Source: Alistipes senegalensis JC50
Lineage (GTDB): Bacteria > Bacteroidota > Bacteroidia > Bacteroidales > Rikenellaceae
Length of the DNA: 64,000 bases
Direction of reading: 5' to 3'
Assembly: GCF_025145645.1 (NCBI RefSeq)
Contig: NZ_CP102252.1
Coordinates: forward strand, 124,001-188,000
Positions 40,663 through 49,582 of the stretch are shown here, piece by piece. Under the pieces are notes generated by a model. That model was not told where the DNA came from, ran no database searches, and worked only from the letters and a program-made list of their open reading frames with translations. The position numbers were made by a program, and so were the translations under genes. Each line of letters opens with the position of its first letter. Position 1 is the stretch's first letter.

Positions 40663-41604
40663 ATGGAAAACAGAATCACGACCCTTTTCGGCATCCGCTA
40701 CCCCGTCATCGCGGGCGGGATGGTGTGGTGCAGCGGCTGGCGGCTGGCCGCCGCCGTCAGCGAAGCCGGCGGACTGGGGCTGATCGGCTCCGGCTCGATG
40801 ACCCCCGAACTGCTGCGCGAACACATCCGCAAATGCCGCGCGGCCACCTCCCGCCCCTTCGGAGTCAACGTGCCGCTGGCCTATCGCTATACGCCTCAGC
40901 TGATGGAGGTCATCGTGGAAGAGCGCGTTCCGGCGGTCTTCACCTCGGCGGGCAGTCCCGCGACCTGGACCGGACGCCTGCACGACGCGGGCTGCCGCGT
41001 GGCGCACGTGGTGTCGAGTTCGAAATTCGCACTCAAAAGCCGCGATGCGGGTGTGGATGCCGTGGTGGCCGAAGGTTTCGAGGCGGGAGGCCACAACGGC
41101 CGTGAGGAGACGACGACGATGGCGCTCGTTCCGCAGGTGCGGCAAGCCGTCGATCTGCCGCTCATCGCCGCGGGAGGCATCGCCACGGGGGCCGGCATGC
41201 TGGCCGCCTTCGCCCTGGGCGCCGAAGGGTGCCAGCTGGGAACCCGCTTCGCGCTGACGCAGGAGAGCTCGGCCTGCGAGGCGTTCAAGCGGCGGTGCGT
41301 GGAGGTGCAGGAGGGCGACACGATCCTGACGCTCAAAAAAGCCATACCGACACGCCTCGTCCGCAACGGCTTCTGCCGCACGGTCGAGGAGGCCGAGAGC
41401 CGCGGCGCCACGGCGGAGGAACTGCTCGCGCTGGTAGGCCGCGGACGCCCGAAACAGGGTATTTTCGAGGGAGACCTCGACGAAGGGGAGCTGGAAATCG
41501 GACAGATCGCCGCGCTTATCGACGACCTGCCTTCGGCCGGCGACATTCTCCGCCGCCTCGTCGCCGAATATGAAACCGCGCGCGGAAACCTCCGTCCGCT
41601 CTGA
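40663..41604 (+). CDS. FabK / nitronate monooxygenase-family flavoprotein
   Basis: A 313-residue TIM-barrel FMN enzyme. ITTLFGIRYPVIAGGMVW near 5-22 and LAAAVSEAGGLGLIGSGS near 28-45 are the shared N-terminus. The EGFEAGGHNGREETTTMALV segment near 140-159 holds the conserved HNG/H turn. IAAGGIATGAGMLAAFALGAEG near 175-196 binds the FMN phosphate. Both enoyl-ACP reductase II (FabK, final step of fatty-acid elongation) and nitronate monooxygenase share these motifs. The GGHxG plus MALVPQV spacing favours a FabK-like reading, but this is not settled. The ATG at 40663 is preferred over 40630. Confidence 0.78.
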   Translation: MENRITTLFGIRYPVIAGGMVWCSGWRLAAAVSEAGGLGLIGSGSMTPELLREHIRKCRAATSRPFGVNVPLAYRYTPQLMEVIVEERVPAVFTSAGSPATWTGRLHDAGCRVAHVVSSSKFALKSRDAGVDAVVAEGFEAGGHNGREETTTMALVPQVRQAVDLPLIAAGGIATGAGMLAAFALGAEGCQLGTRFALTQESSACEAFKRRCVEVQEGDTILTLKKAIPTRLVRNGFCRTVEEAESRGATAEELLALVGRGRPKQGIFEGDLDEGELEIGQIAALIDDLPSAGDILRRLVAEYETARGNLRPL

Positions 41605-41607
41605 CCG

Positions 41608-42429
41608 CTATCCCAGCCGGTTGCGGACGTAAATCCGCTGCTGCTCGGTCTTCATGTCCACCGCGTCGGAGAGCGCCCGGATCAGCAGCGACAGTTTCTT
41701 ATAACCGTAGTTGCGGGGGTCGAAATCGGGCATCTTTTTCGACAGCACGCTGCCCACGTCGCCCAGCGAAGCCCAGCCGCTGTCGTCGGCAGCGTCGTCG
41801 ATGGTGTTCTCCAGCAGCGTGCGGAACTCGTCGTCAAACGGCCGGATGATCGTCGAAGCGTGCCCCGCATCCTGTGCCGGTCTTTTCTCCCCGGCCGACT
41901 CCGCAGCGGGTCCGGCCGGCGTCTCGGTTTCGGCGGGCTTCCTCGTCCCTACCCTCTTCTTCGCAGGGGCCGCCTTCTCCGGCGGAGGCGTCAGCCCGAG
42001 AATCTCGACGTAGATGAATTTGTCACACGATTTGATGAACGGCTTCGGCGTCTTCTTCTCGCCGAACCCCAGCACCTCCTTGCCCGATTCGCGGATGCGG
42101 CTGGCCAGACGCGTGTAGTCGCTGTCGCTCGACACGATGCAGAATCCGTTCACGCCCTCCTTGTGCAGGATGTCCATGGCGTCGATGATCAGCGCCGAAT
42201 CCGTGGCGTTCTTGCCCGTCGTATAGGCGTACTGCTGGATCGGCGTGATGGAGTTCTCCAACAGCACCTCTTTCCAGGCGGCGAATTTCGGGTTGGTGAA
42301 ATCTCCGTAAATCCGTTTTATGGTCGGCGTGCCGTAGTTGGCGATCTCATCCAGAATATCCTTTATCTTGCGGTGCGAGATGTTGTCGGCGTCGATCAAC
42401 ACGGCGAATTTTTTGTCGTTCAGTTCCAT
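41608..42429 (-). CDS. NYN-domain RNase-like protein with C-terminal LOTUS/OST-HTH
   Basis: A 273-residue protein of the LabA type. The N-terminal NYN (PIN-like) domain keeps its acidic metal site: FAVLIDADNIS near 8-18, NATDSALIIDAMD near 73-85 and IVSSDSDYTRLA near 98-109. A Pro/Ala/Lys-rich linker (about 150-190) leads to a C-terminal OST-HTH/LOTUS domain (about 195-273, with LGDVGSVLSKKMPDFDPRNYGYKKL). NYN domains are predicted RNases and LOTUS binds RNA, so a role in RNA turnover is likely but unproven. It converges on the FabK-like gene with 3 nt between the stops. Confidence 0.87.
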   Translation of the reverse strand: MELNDKKFAVLIDADNISHRKIKDILDEIANYGTPTIKRIYGDFTNPKFAAWKEVLLENSITPIQQYAYTTGKNATDSALIIDAMDILHKEGVNGFCIVSSDSDYTRLASRIRESGKEVLGFGEKKTPKPFIKSCDKFIYVEILGLTPPPEKAAPAKKRVGTRKPAETETPAGPAAESAGEKRPAQDAGHASTIIRPFDDEFRTLLENTIDDAADDSGWASLGDVGSVLSKKMPDFDPRNYGYKKLSLLIRALSDAVDMKTEQQRIYVRNRLG

Positions 42430-42474
42430 ACAGGTTCAATTAATGGTGTAAGATACGAAAAAATCCCGGAAGGA

Positions 42475-42978
42475 TCAACTTTCCGCCTCTTCCAACGGGT
42501 TCCGGTCGTCCTCCCCGACGCTGCAATCGCAGAAATGAAACTCCCGGCGGGCCTTCTCCTTAGGAAACAGAAAATAGACGCAGACCGCCTCGGTGCACAA
42601 CTCGCCGCGCACGTCGCGGATTTCCACGGCGATACGGACGATATTGCGCCGCTGCTCCTCGACGCGGGCCCGCAGGACGATGCGCCCGCCGGTCGTACGG
42701 ATCGGCTTGTGGTAGCGGACCTCCATCCGGGAGGTCACCCCGCTGGTCTGGAATTTCCGGAAAACGACCCAGCTGCTGATCTCGTCGGCCAGCGTCGCCT
42801 GGATGCCGCCGTGCAGCGTGTCCACCCATCCCTGGAACTCCGGGCGGGGTTTCCACACGCTCACGATGTCGTCCCCGTCCTCGTAAAACTCCATCCGCAG
42901 CCCCTGCGGGCTGTGCGGATCGCAGCCGTAGCAATGGTAGCCCTCCATGCCCTCCCACGGATTGAAAATGCGTTTCAT
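42475..42978 (-). CDS. PaaI-type hotdog thioesterase
   Basis: A 167-residue single hotdog domain. WVDTLHGGIQATLADEISSWV near 51-71 is the PaaI/4HBT helix segment with the HGG motif and catalytic acidic residue. The N-terminus has two paired cysteines (YHCYGCDPHSPQGLRM), a feature of one PaaI subgroup where CxxC resembles a metal-binding turn. Predicted acyl-CoA thioesterase of unknown substrate. A TAATTTTG box lies just upstream. Confidence 0.83.
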   Translation of the reverse strand: MKRIFNPWEGMEGYHCYGCDPHSPQGLRMEFYEDGDDIVSVWKPRPEFQGWVDTLHGGIQATLADEISSWVVFRKFQTSGVTSRMEVRYHKPIRTTGGRIVLRARVEEQRRNIVRIAVEIRDVRGELCTEAVCVYFLFPKEKARREFHFCDCSVGEDDRNPLEEAES

Positions 42979-43145
42979 AGTCTGTCTGCTTGCGTTTTTC
43001 GCAAAATTAACGAATTATTTCCGCCCGCGGAACATCCGCGCCGAAAAAACGGCCCGAACGGAGCATGAAGTTGCGGCCGCAGGTTTCAATATCCGAAAAA
43101 AATTCCGTATATTTGTAGACAGCCAAAATCAAAAACGAGAAAGCA

Positions 43146-43421
43146 ATGATACGACTCAATGTATTTATCCGCACGACGGAGAGCAACCGCGAGGAACTGG
43201 TGCGCACGGCCAAGGAGCTGGCAGCCGCCTCGCTCAAAGACGAAGGATGCGTGGCTTACGACCTGTTCGAAAGCGCCACGCGCAACGACGTTCTGATGAT
43301 CTGCGAGACCTGGAGCGATGCCAAGGCCCTTGCGGCCCATGAACAGGCGTCGCATTTCACGACCCTCGTGCCGCGCATGCAGCAGCTGGGCGAGATGAAG
43401 CTCGAAAAATTCGTCTTCTGA
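43146..43421 (+). CDS. Antibiotic-biosynthesis-monooxygenase (ABM) fold protein
   Basis: A 91-residue dimeric ferredoxin-like protein of the ABM/YgiN kind: MIRLNVFIRTTESNREELVR at the start, DEGCVAYDLFESATRNDVLMICETW near 36-60 and AHEQASHFTTLVPRM near 67-81. Relatives act as quinol monooxygenases or heme-degrading enzymes; the substrate here is unknown. It follows a TATATTTG box (43108-43115) and ends before a strong terminator. Confidence 0.85.
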   Translation: MIRLNVFIRTTESNREELVRTAKELAAASLKDEGCVAYDLFESATRNDVLMICETWSDAKALAAHEQASHFTTLVPRMQQLGEMKLEKFVF

Positions 43422-43436
43422 TCCGCTCCTCCGGGC

Positions 43437-43475
43437 ATGAAAAAACCTCCGCAACCGAAGTTGCGGAGGTTTTTC
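43437..43475. terminator. Bidirectional terminator
   Basis: AAAAACCTCCGCAAC (43441-43455) pairs with GTTGCGGAGGTTTTT (43460-43474) between the converging ABM and superoxide dismutase genes. Confidence 0.9.
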
Positions 43476-43477
43476 GT

Positions 43478-44215
43478 TTACTCCTCGATCGCCTCGAAAT
43501 CGGACTTGTAGAGTCCGCAGATCGGGCAGGTCCAGTCGTCGGGAATCTCGTCGAACGGCGTTCCGGGAGCGATGCCGGTCTCGGGATCGCCCTTGGCGGG
43601 GTCGTAGACGTAATCGCAGGCCGTACACTTGTACCGCTTCGGAATGCAGCGGTCGGCGACCTTCTGCCAGTCGATCAGCTCCCAGAAAGCGGCCATGAAC
43701 TCGGCCCGGCGGTTGCGGTAGTCGATATAGTAGGCGTGCTCCCAAACGTCGGCCGTCATCACCGGACGCAGACCGTCGGTCATCGGATTGCCGGCGTTCG
43801 ACTTGGCGACGATCGACAGCTTGCCGGCCTTGTCCAGCGCCAGCCAGGCCCATCCCGAACCGAAAAGCCCCACGGCAGCCTTGGTGAACTCCTCCTTGAA
43901 AGCCTCCACCGAACCGAACGCCTCGGCGAGCTTTGCGGTCAGCTTCGCAGGCATGGGCTTCTGGGCAGGAGTCAGCATCCGGAAAAAGAAAGTATGGTTC
44001 CAGGTCTGGGCGGCGTTGTTGAATATGCCGCCGTCGGCCTTGCGGACGATCTCGTCGAGCGGCATCTCCTCGTAAGGCGTACCGGGGATCAGCTTGTTCA
44101 GGTTGTCCACATAGGTTTGCAGATGCTTGCCGTAGTGGTAGTCGAGCGTCTCTTTGCTCATCTTCGGAGCAAGCGCTTCCAATGCGTAGGGAAGCTCAGG
44201 CATCGTGTGTTTCAT
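43478..44215 (-). CDS. Superoxide dismutase (Fe/Mn) - rubredoxin fusion
   Basis: A 245-residue fusion. Residues 1-193 form an Fe/Mn superoxide dismutase with ligands H27, H74, D156 and H160. Gln70 of AAQTWNH sits at the position typical of Fe-type enzymes. Residues 196-242 are a complete rubredoxin with C197xxC200 and C230xxC233, which bind one iron. SOD converts superoxide to oxygen and peroxide; rubredoxin is an electron carrier not used by classical SOD, so the fusion implies an added redox role. ATG 44215 is chosen over 44278 since the added residues precede the SOD start. No frameshift or linker stop separates the parts. Confidence 0.93.
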   Translation of the reverse strand: MKHTMPELPYALEALAPKMSKETLDYHYGKHLQTYVDNLNKLIPGTPYEEMPLDEIVRKADGGIFNNAAQTWNHTFFFRMLTPAQKPMPAKLTAKLAEAFGSVEAFKEEFTKAAVGLFGSGWAWLALDKAGKLSIVAKSNAGNPMTDGLRPVMTADVWEHAYYIDYRNRRAEFMAAFWELIDWQKVADRCIPKRYKCTACDYVYDPAKGDPETGIAPGTPFDEIPDDWTCPICGLYKSDFEAIEE

Positions 44216-44318
44216 AGTCGTGTGCGTTAATGAATTAAACTTGTCCGAAGTTAGCAATAATTTCCGTCGGCCCGTCACGCCGAGCCGAAAATGATCATCA
44301 TTAAAACGAATTCAGCTC

Positions 44319-46031
44319 TCAGAAGTTGGCCTTGACGCCGACCGTGAAACCGGCTCCCTGCTCGGGATACCACGGATACTCGTAAAGGTCGCGGTCGGCG
44401 AGGTTGCGCCCCTCGGCAAAGAGCGTCACGCGCCCCGAAACCTTCCAGTCGAAATTCACCCGCAGATCGACGGCGAAGGGCGCCTTGAAGGAATTCAGCA
44501 CGACGGGCAGCGCGCGGATGCCGGCGGGATCATACGCATAGGCGGACCAGCGGCGGACGCCCTGCATCAGCGCCTTCACCCCGAACGAGATCTTGCGGCC
44601 CTCGTAGGCGACACCGACGTTTCCGGCGATCGAGGGCGCTCCGTTTTTCAGGTCCGTTTCGTCGTTGTAGAGACAGCCGTGCACCGCCAGGTCGAATTTC
44701 AGCACGCTCAGGGGCCGGTATTCGATCTCGCCGTTGAACGATGTCACGGTCTGGCGCGCCGTCACGGGAACGAAAGCACCGAAGAACCCGGCGTTTTCGG
44801 GATCGTCGGACCAGAGGGCCGTCCAAAAGAGCCGGTTGTCGTGAATCGAGACGCCCGCATAGAGGCGGTAACTGAAGCGGCTGCGCCACAGGCTGCCGCC
44901 CACCCCGAGGCGGAAATCGTAATCGACCGAGCTCTTATCGAGCCACGTCGAAGCCGTCACATAGGAATTTTGGAGCGTCAGCGACCGGAAATCGTTCGGT
45001 TTCACGGCGCCGTCGGCCTCGAAGAAAGGCCGCAGCCCCGGCGTCCCGAGATTGAAATCGAGCCGGGCATAGGGAATCACGTAATTTTCGGCATCCGCCC
45101 CCTCGATCTTGTCGTGGTAGTAGTCGGCCCCGACATCGAGGCGCACCACCCCGCCCGCGAAGCCGTAGCGCAGGGCGGCATGGATCAGCTGCTGGGTGTT
45201 CTCCGAGATGGATTTCTGCCCGGCCAGCCGCTCGTAGCCCGCTTCGAGCGAAAAACTGCTGCGGCCGAACCCGCGGGCGATCTTCGCCCGGGCCTCCAGC
45301 GATGTCTGGCGGGCCTTCTCGCCGTAACCGGGCCAGTCGGAGTGGTCGAAGAACATGCCGCCGCCCAGCGCGATTTCGAAGTTCGTGCGGCCGAGGTCCT
45401 GGAAATCGTCCCCTAAACGCACGGCGACATGCGCATCGCCGTAGTCGTTTCTGTCGCCTGCCCCGAATTCCTGTTCGAGCCCGGCAGGGGCATAAGCCCC
45501 GTAGCGGTGGTACATCCGGTTGTCGTAGTAAAGATCGCCTTCGAGGATATGCTTCCCGAAATATTTGCCCGCAGCTGCCCCGATGCGGTTGAACATCCGC
45601 GTCGAGGGGTTCTTCACGCCGAAATCGTTCCGGATCTTGGCATACTGCCCCTCGTGGTTGACGTAGCCTATGACATAACCCGTCGAAGGATTCTGCGACG
45701 AGGCGTAGAAATCCAGCACCGAATTGAGCGGATACCCCGCTCCGGCCTTCACGTAAAAGGGCAGCGGGCGGTTGAACTCCCAGTAGGTCACCGTCGCCGG
45801 GCGTATCGGGCGCGTCGAGAGCGTCGTGCGCAGCGACAGCGGCGTGATGGTATAGTCGATTTCGGGACGCAGGCGCGTCGTGTCGGTCATATCGGGCCGG
45901 ACGGCCAGCTTCGAAGCGCTCTCCACCTTCGGGACATACGCCTTGGTCACCTCGACCTGTTTTTCGACCTGCGCCGCAGCCAGCTGCGGCAGAACCGCCG
46001 CGAACACCGCGGCTATCAAGACTCTCTTCAT
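44319..46031 (-). CDS. Outer-membrane beta-barrel protein, receptor-like
   Basis: A 570-residue protein with signal peptide (MKRVLIAAVFAAVLPQLAAAQ). A short periplasmic N-terminus has a VEVTKAYVPKVESASKL motif, followed by about 18-22 amphipathic strands ending in FTVGVKANF with terminal Phe. It resembles a TonB-receptor barrel without a clear plug domain, as seen in several Bacteroidota barrels of unknown function. It starts 2 nt after the stop of the large TPR gene, so the two are translationally coupled. Confidence 0.75.
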   Translation of the reverse strand: MKRVLIAAVFAAVLPQLAAAQVEKQVEVTKAYVPKVESASKLAVRPDMTDTTRLRPEIDYTITPLSLRTTLSTRPIRPATVTYWEFNRPLPFYVKAGAGYPLNSVLDFYASSQNPSTGYVIGYVNHEGQYAKIRNDFGVKNPSTRMFNRIGAAAGKYFGKHILEGDLYYDNRMYHRYGAYAPAGLEQEFGAGDRNDYGDAHVAVRLGDDFQDLGRTNFEIALGGGMFFDHSDWPGYGEKARQTSLEARAKIARGFGRSSFSLEAGYERLAGQKSISENTQQLIHAALRYGFAGGVVRLDVGADYYHDKIEGADAENYVIPYARLDFNLGTPGLRPFFEADGAVKPNDFRSLTLQNSYVTASTWLDKSSVDYDFRLGVGGSLWRSRFSYRLYAGVSIHDNRLFWTALWSDDPENAGFFGAFVPVTARQTVTSFNGEIEYRPLSVLKFDLAVHGCLYNDETDLKNGAPSIAGNVGVAYEGRKISFGVKALMQGVRRWSAYAYDPAGIRALPVVLNSFKAPFAVDLRVNFDWKVSGRVTLFAEGRNLADRDLYEYPWYPEQGAGFTVGVKANF

Positions 46032-46033
46032 CG

Positions 46034-49018
46034 TCAATTCAATTTTGCGATTCGTGCCTTCGCCTCCTCCACAATGCCGTCGTCGGCGGGCGAATAACCG
46101 TCGGCGACACTCTGCCACGTCGCCCGGGCCTGGAACGTGTCCCCCTTGCGGACGTAAACGTCGCCCAGCAGAATGAAAGCCCGCGCCAGCCAGTAAGCCT
46201 GCGGCTCCCGCTCCGAGAAGGCGAACACGGCGGCTTCGGTCTTGTCCATGTCGCCGCTTTCGAACGTCGATTCGATCACGTAATAGGCGGCTTCGGAGCC
46301 CTCCTTCGTGCGCACCTCCTTCGCAAGCTCCTTGTAGAGCTTCACCGCCTCGGCGCTCCGGCCCTCGGCCCGCAGCTGCCCGGCCCAGGCATATTTCGCT
46401 TCGCGCAGCGCCACGGCCCCCGCGTCGTCGTGCCCGCAGACATCGGCGGCCATTTCGGCGATCTTCGCCCCGTCGCCCCCGGCCACGGTGGCGCGCACAT
46501 AACCCGTCATGGCATCCTCGCGGCCCGTCTTGGTCGGCGCCACGTCGTAAAGCCGCCGGTAGGCCGATGCGGCCTCGTCCCAGCGCTTGTCCTCGAACGT
46601 CATCCCGGAGAGTTTCTCCAGCACGGCCACGGTATACTGGTTCGTACCCTGCCCGGCCAGCCGGGTCAGCGTCCCGATAGCGTTCTCGCGGTCACCCGCA
46701 AGCAGATAGCAGTCGCTCAGGTAGTAGAGCGCATCGGTCAGGTAATAGCCTTTGGGATAGCTCGCCACATAGCTGCGCAGCGACTTGGCGGCGGCATCCC
46801 GCTGCCCGCCGAGGTAGAGCTTCTGCGCCGCGGCGAACGACAGCGAATCGCGCGACAGAGCCGTCAGGTCGCTTTCCACGCCCGCCTTGGCGGCATAGTC
46901 GAAATAGGCGTCCACATCGCCCTCCGAAACGTAGATCTCGCGGATCGACTGCATCGCGCCCTTGGCCTCGGCCGACTGGGGCGACGCCCCGACCACCCGG
47001 TCGTAGCAGGCCAGCGACTTCTGCTTGTCGCCGAGATTCAGGTAAGCCAGCCCCAGATCGGAATAAGCCTGCATACAGCGCGGCGAAGCGGGATAGGCAG
47101 CGACGAACTTTTCGAGCTGCGCGGCGCCCTCGGCATATTTTTCCTGCGCGATGTAGCTGCGTCCCAGCTCGTAAGAGGCTTCGTCGGCATAGTCCCCGCC
47201 CGCAGCGGCGATCTGCCGCAGGGCCTGCTGCTTTTGGTCCGTATGGCCCAGAATGCCGAACGTGATGGCCCGTTTGTACTGAGCATATCGCTTTTCGGGC
47301 GTTCCCAGCGCGATGGCCTTGTCGTACTCCCCCACGGCCGCTTCGAACCGCCGGTCGGAATAGGCCGCGTCGCCCAATCGGTTCAGCGCGTCGGCGCGGT
47401 AGCTGTCGCGCGGCAACCATGCGGCGAGGAACTTGCCGAAAGCCTCCTGCGCCTGCTGGAGATCGTTGCGGTCGAAAGCGCAGTAACCTAAGTTGTACCA
47501 CGCCAGGGCATATTCGCGCTCGGTGCGGGGCGCCCGTTTCAGGTAGGCGTTGTATTTGGCGGCGGCAACGGCGTAATCGCCCTGCGCAAAGGCGATCTCG
47601 CCCTGCCAGAAAGAGGTCAGAGCCGAGTATTTCGGACTGACGTTCACCGCCGCGGACTCCGCGAGGTAGCTTTGCGCAGCTTTCAGATCGCCGGAGGAGT
47701 AAGCCTCCAGCCCGCGGAAATAGGCTATTTTCTGCAACGCCGCGCGGATGTCGGCATCGCCCGAAGGCATCGCCTTGATGGCGCGGTAGGCGGCATCGTA
47801 GTCGCGGGAGTTGTAGTAGGCGGCGATCAGCAGCGTCCGGGCCTCCTCCGCGCGCGGCGACGAGGGATAGCGTTCGACATAGCGCGTCAGCACGTTGATC
47901 GCGCCGTTGAAGGCTCCACCGCCCAGCTCGTATTGCAGTTTGGCATAGTTGAACAGCGCATCTTCGGCGATCGCGGCATCCAGCGACTCGTCCGAAGCCA
48001 TCGCAAAAGCCTGCATCGCCGACTCCTTGTCCCCGGCGCGCAGGTAGCAGTCGGCCAGGTGGTAGGAGGCGTTCTGCGTCAGGGCGTCCTCGGCGCCGCA
48101 CGCCTTGCGCAGCCACTCCGCGGCCTCGGGATAGCGGGCCGTGCGGTAGAGCGAGAAGCCTTCGAGATAGGCGGCGTCGCGGTCCATCTCGCCGCCGGCG
48201 CTCCGGAAAGCCGCGAGGTGCTCCAGCGTCTTGTTGAAATCCTCCAGCCGGAACCACGATTCGGCCATCACGCGCTCCAGTTCGGCGCGGCGTTCGGGAA
48301 CCGCCCGGCGGGCCAGCGCCTCGCCGTTCTCGACCACGTAGCGGTAGTTGCCCTCGCGGAACTCGATCTGCAACAGGTAGTACGGCACCACGTCGCCGTA
48401 GGCGTCGCTGCGCGCGAGCGTCTCGAAGCCCTGCTTCGCCCGGCCGTAGCGTCCCTCGGCATAGTCGATATAGGCTTTGTAATAACGGGCGTGATCGACA
48501 TACTCGCTGCGGCTGCCGATGCGGTCGAAATAGCCGTATGCCTTCGCATAATTGCCGTCACCGAACTCGACGTATCCCATGCGGATGTCGTACTGCTCGC
48601 GGCGCGGCGCGCTCAGGGCCCTGTAATCGGTCTTTTCGAAGGCTTCGCGGGCCTTCTTCATGTTCCCGGCCGAACAGTAGAACGACCCGAGGGCGAAACG
48701 CACGTCGTTGGCGTAGACCGACCCGGGATAACGCTCGTCGAATTCACGCAGGGCCCCTTCGGCATCGGCGCTGCCCAGCTCCACGGCGCAGGCGGCCAGA
48801 TAGAACTCAACCTCCTGGGCCAGCAGGCGGTCCGAAGGGGTCAGGGCGGCCTTCGCACGCAGGAACTCATGCCGCGCGTCGCTCCAGCGGCCGTAGTCGA
48901 ACAGGTCGCGGGCGCGCTCCATGAGCGTCCCTATTTCGGGCCCGGCGGCCTGCGCACCGAGGGTGCACGCCGCCGAGGCAAGGATCAGCAACAATATCCG
49001 GAATTTTCGCATACGCAT
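46034..49018 (-). CDS. Large secreted tetratricopeptide-repeat protein
   Basis: A 994-residue protein with signal peptide (MRMRKFRILLLILASAACTLGAQA). An almost continuous TPR superhelix spans about residues 30-985, with more than 20 repeats such as KQKSLACYDRVVGASPQSAEA. ATG 49018 or 49012 follows a TATATTTG box (49037-49044), giving a leader of only about 12 nt; the upstream in-frame start at 49039 overlaps that box. It is coupled with the barrel gene downstream. A periplasmic scaffold for assembly of that barrel or a secreted product is an inference. Confidence 0.85.
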   Translation of the reverse strand: MRMRKFRILLLILASAACTLGAQAAGPEIGTLMERARDLFDYGRWSDARHEFLRAKAALTPSDRLLAQEVEFYLAACAVELGSADAEGALREFDERYPGSVYANDVRFALGSFYCSAGNMKKAREAFEKTDYRALSAPRREQYDIRMGYVEFGDGNYAKAYGYFDRIGSRSEYVDHARYYKAYIDYAEGRYGRAKQGFETLARSDAYGDVVPYYLLQIEFREGNYRYVVENGEALARRAVPERRAELERVMAESWFRLEDFNKTLEHLAAFRSAGGEMDRDAAYLEGFSLYRTARYPEAAEWLRKACGAEDALTQNASYHLADCYLRAGDKESAMQAFAMASDESLDAAIAEDALFNYAKLQYELGGGAFNGAINVLTRYVERYPSSPRAEEARTLLIAAYYNSRDYDAAYRAIKAMPSGDADIRAALQKIAYFRGLEAYSSGDLKAAQSYLAESAAVNVSPKYSALTSFWQGEIAFAQGDYAVAAAKYNAYLKRAPRTEREYALAWYNLGYCAFDRNDLQQAQEAFGKFLAAWLPRDSYRADALNRLGDAAYSDRRFEAAVGEYDKAIALGTPEKRYAQYKRAITFGILGHTDQKQQALRQIAAAGGDYADEASYELGRSYIAQEKYAEGAAQLEKFVAAYPASPRCMQAYSDLGLAYLNLGDKQKSLACYDRVVGASPQSAEAKGAMQSIREIYVSEGDVDAYFDYAAKAGVESDLTALSRDSLSFAAAQKLYLGGQRDAAAKSLRSYVASYPKGYYLTDALYYLSDCYLLAGDRENAIGTLTRLAGQGTNQYTVAVLEKLSGMTFEDKRWDEAASAYRRLYDVAPTKTGREDAMTGYVRATVAGGDGAKIAEMAADVCGHDDAGAVALREAKYAWAGQLRAEGRSAEAVKLYKELAKEVRTKEGSEAAYYVIESTFESGDMDKTEAAVFAFSEREPQAYWLARAFILLGDVYVRKGDTFQARATWQSVADGYSPADDGIVEEAKARIAKLN

Positions 49019-49123
49019 ATTTTCACTAAATACGGGCAAATATACGAATTTTTACCCATCCGCACACTACCTGAGGAACGGAATTTGCCCTCGGATTATC
49101 GTTGAACGAAAAAACCGAAAACC

Positions 49124-49531
49124 ATGATTGAGAAAGTAACTTTACAGATGTCCGAAAACGGAAAATTCCGGACCGCAGACGGCGCCGGATGCGACACGAT
49201 GAACCCCAAGGCCCTGCTGCTCTACGCCGCCGCGCAATGCGCCGCACAGACGGCGCTGATGATCATGCGGAAAGAGCGCATCGCGCCCAAGCGGTTCGAA
49301 ATCGGCTTCTCGGGAGAGCTGTCCACCCAGGAACTCCGATCGGAGAGCGTATTCACCTCGTTCCATGTCGTTTACAACGTCGAGTGCGGTTCCGAGGACG
49401 ACCAGGCGAAAGTCAGCCGCGCCATCGTCCTCACGCACGAAAAACACTGCGGTCTGGTGCGGATGCTGCGGATGATCGCTCCCGTTTCGCACGAAGTCGC
49501 GGTAGTGAGTACCGAACCTGCGAAAGCGTGA
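49124..49531 (+). CDS. OsmC family protein
   Basis: A 135-residue OsmC/Ohr-fold protein. GAGCDTMNPKALLLYAAAQCAAQTAL near 22-47 holds the first conserved cysteine of the redox pair, and LTHEKHCGLVRML near 107-119 the second. OsmC-type proteins reduce organic hydroperoxides with a Cys pair. The gene is divergent from the large TPR gene and convergent with the TolC gene. Confidence 0.87.
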   Translation: MIEKVTLQMSENGKFRTADGAGCDTMNPKALLLYAAAQCAAQTALMIMRKERIAPKRFEIGFSGELSTQELRSESVFTSFHVVYNVECGSEDDQAKVSRAIVLTHEKHCGLVRMLRMIAPVSHEVAVVSTEPAKA

Positions 49532-49546
49532 AATACCCGGCGGTAA

Positions 49547-49582
49547 TAAAAAACGGCGGAGAATATTCTCCGCCGTTTTTTA
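49547..49582. terminator. Bidirectional terminator
   Basis: A palindrome AAAAAACGGCGGAGAA ... TTCTCCGCCGTTTTTT (about 49548-49581) lies between osmC-like and tolC-like genes and overlaps the latter's stop by 2 nt. Confidence 0.9.
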
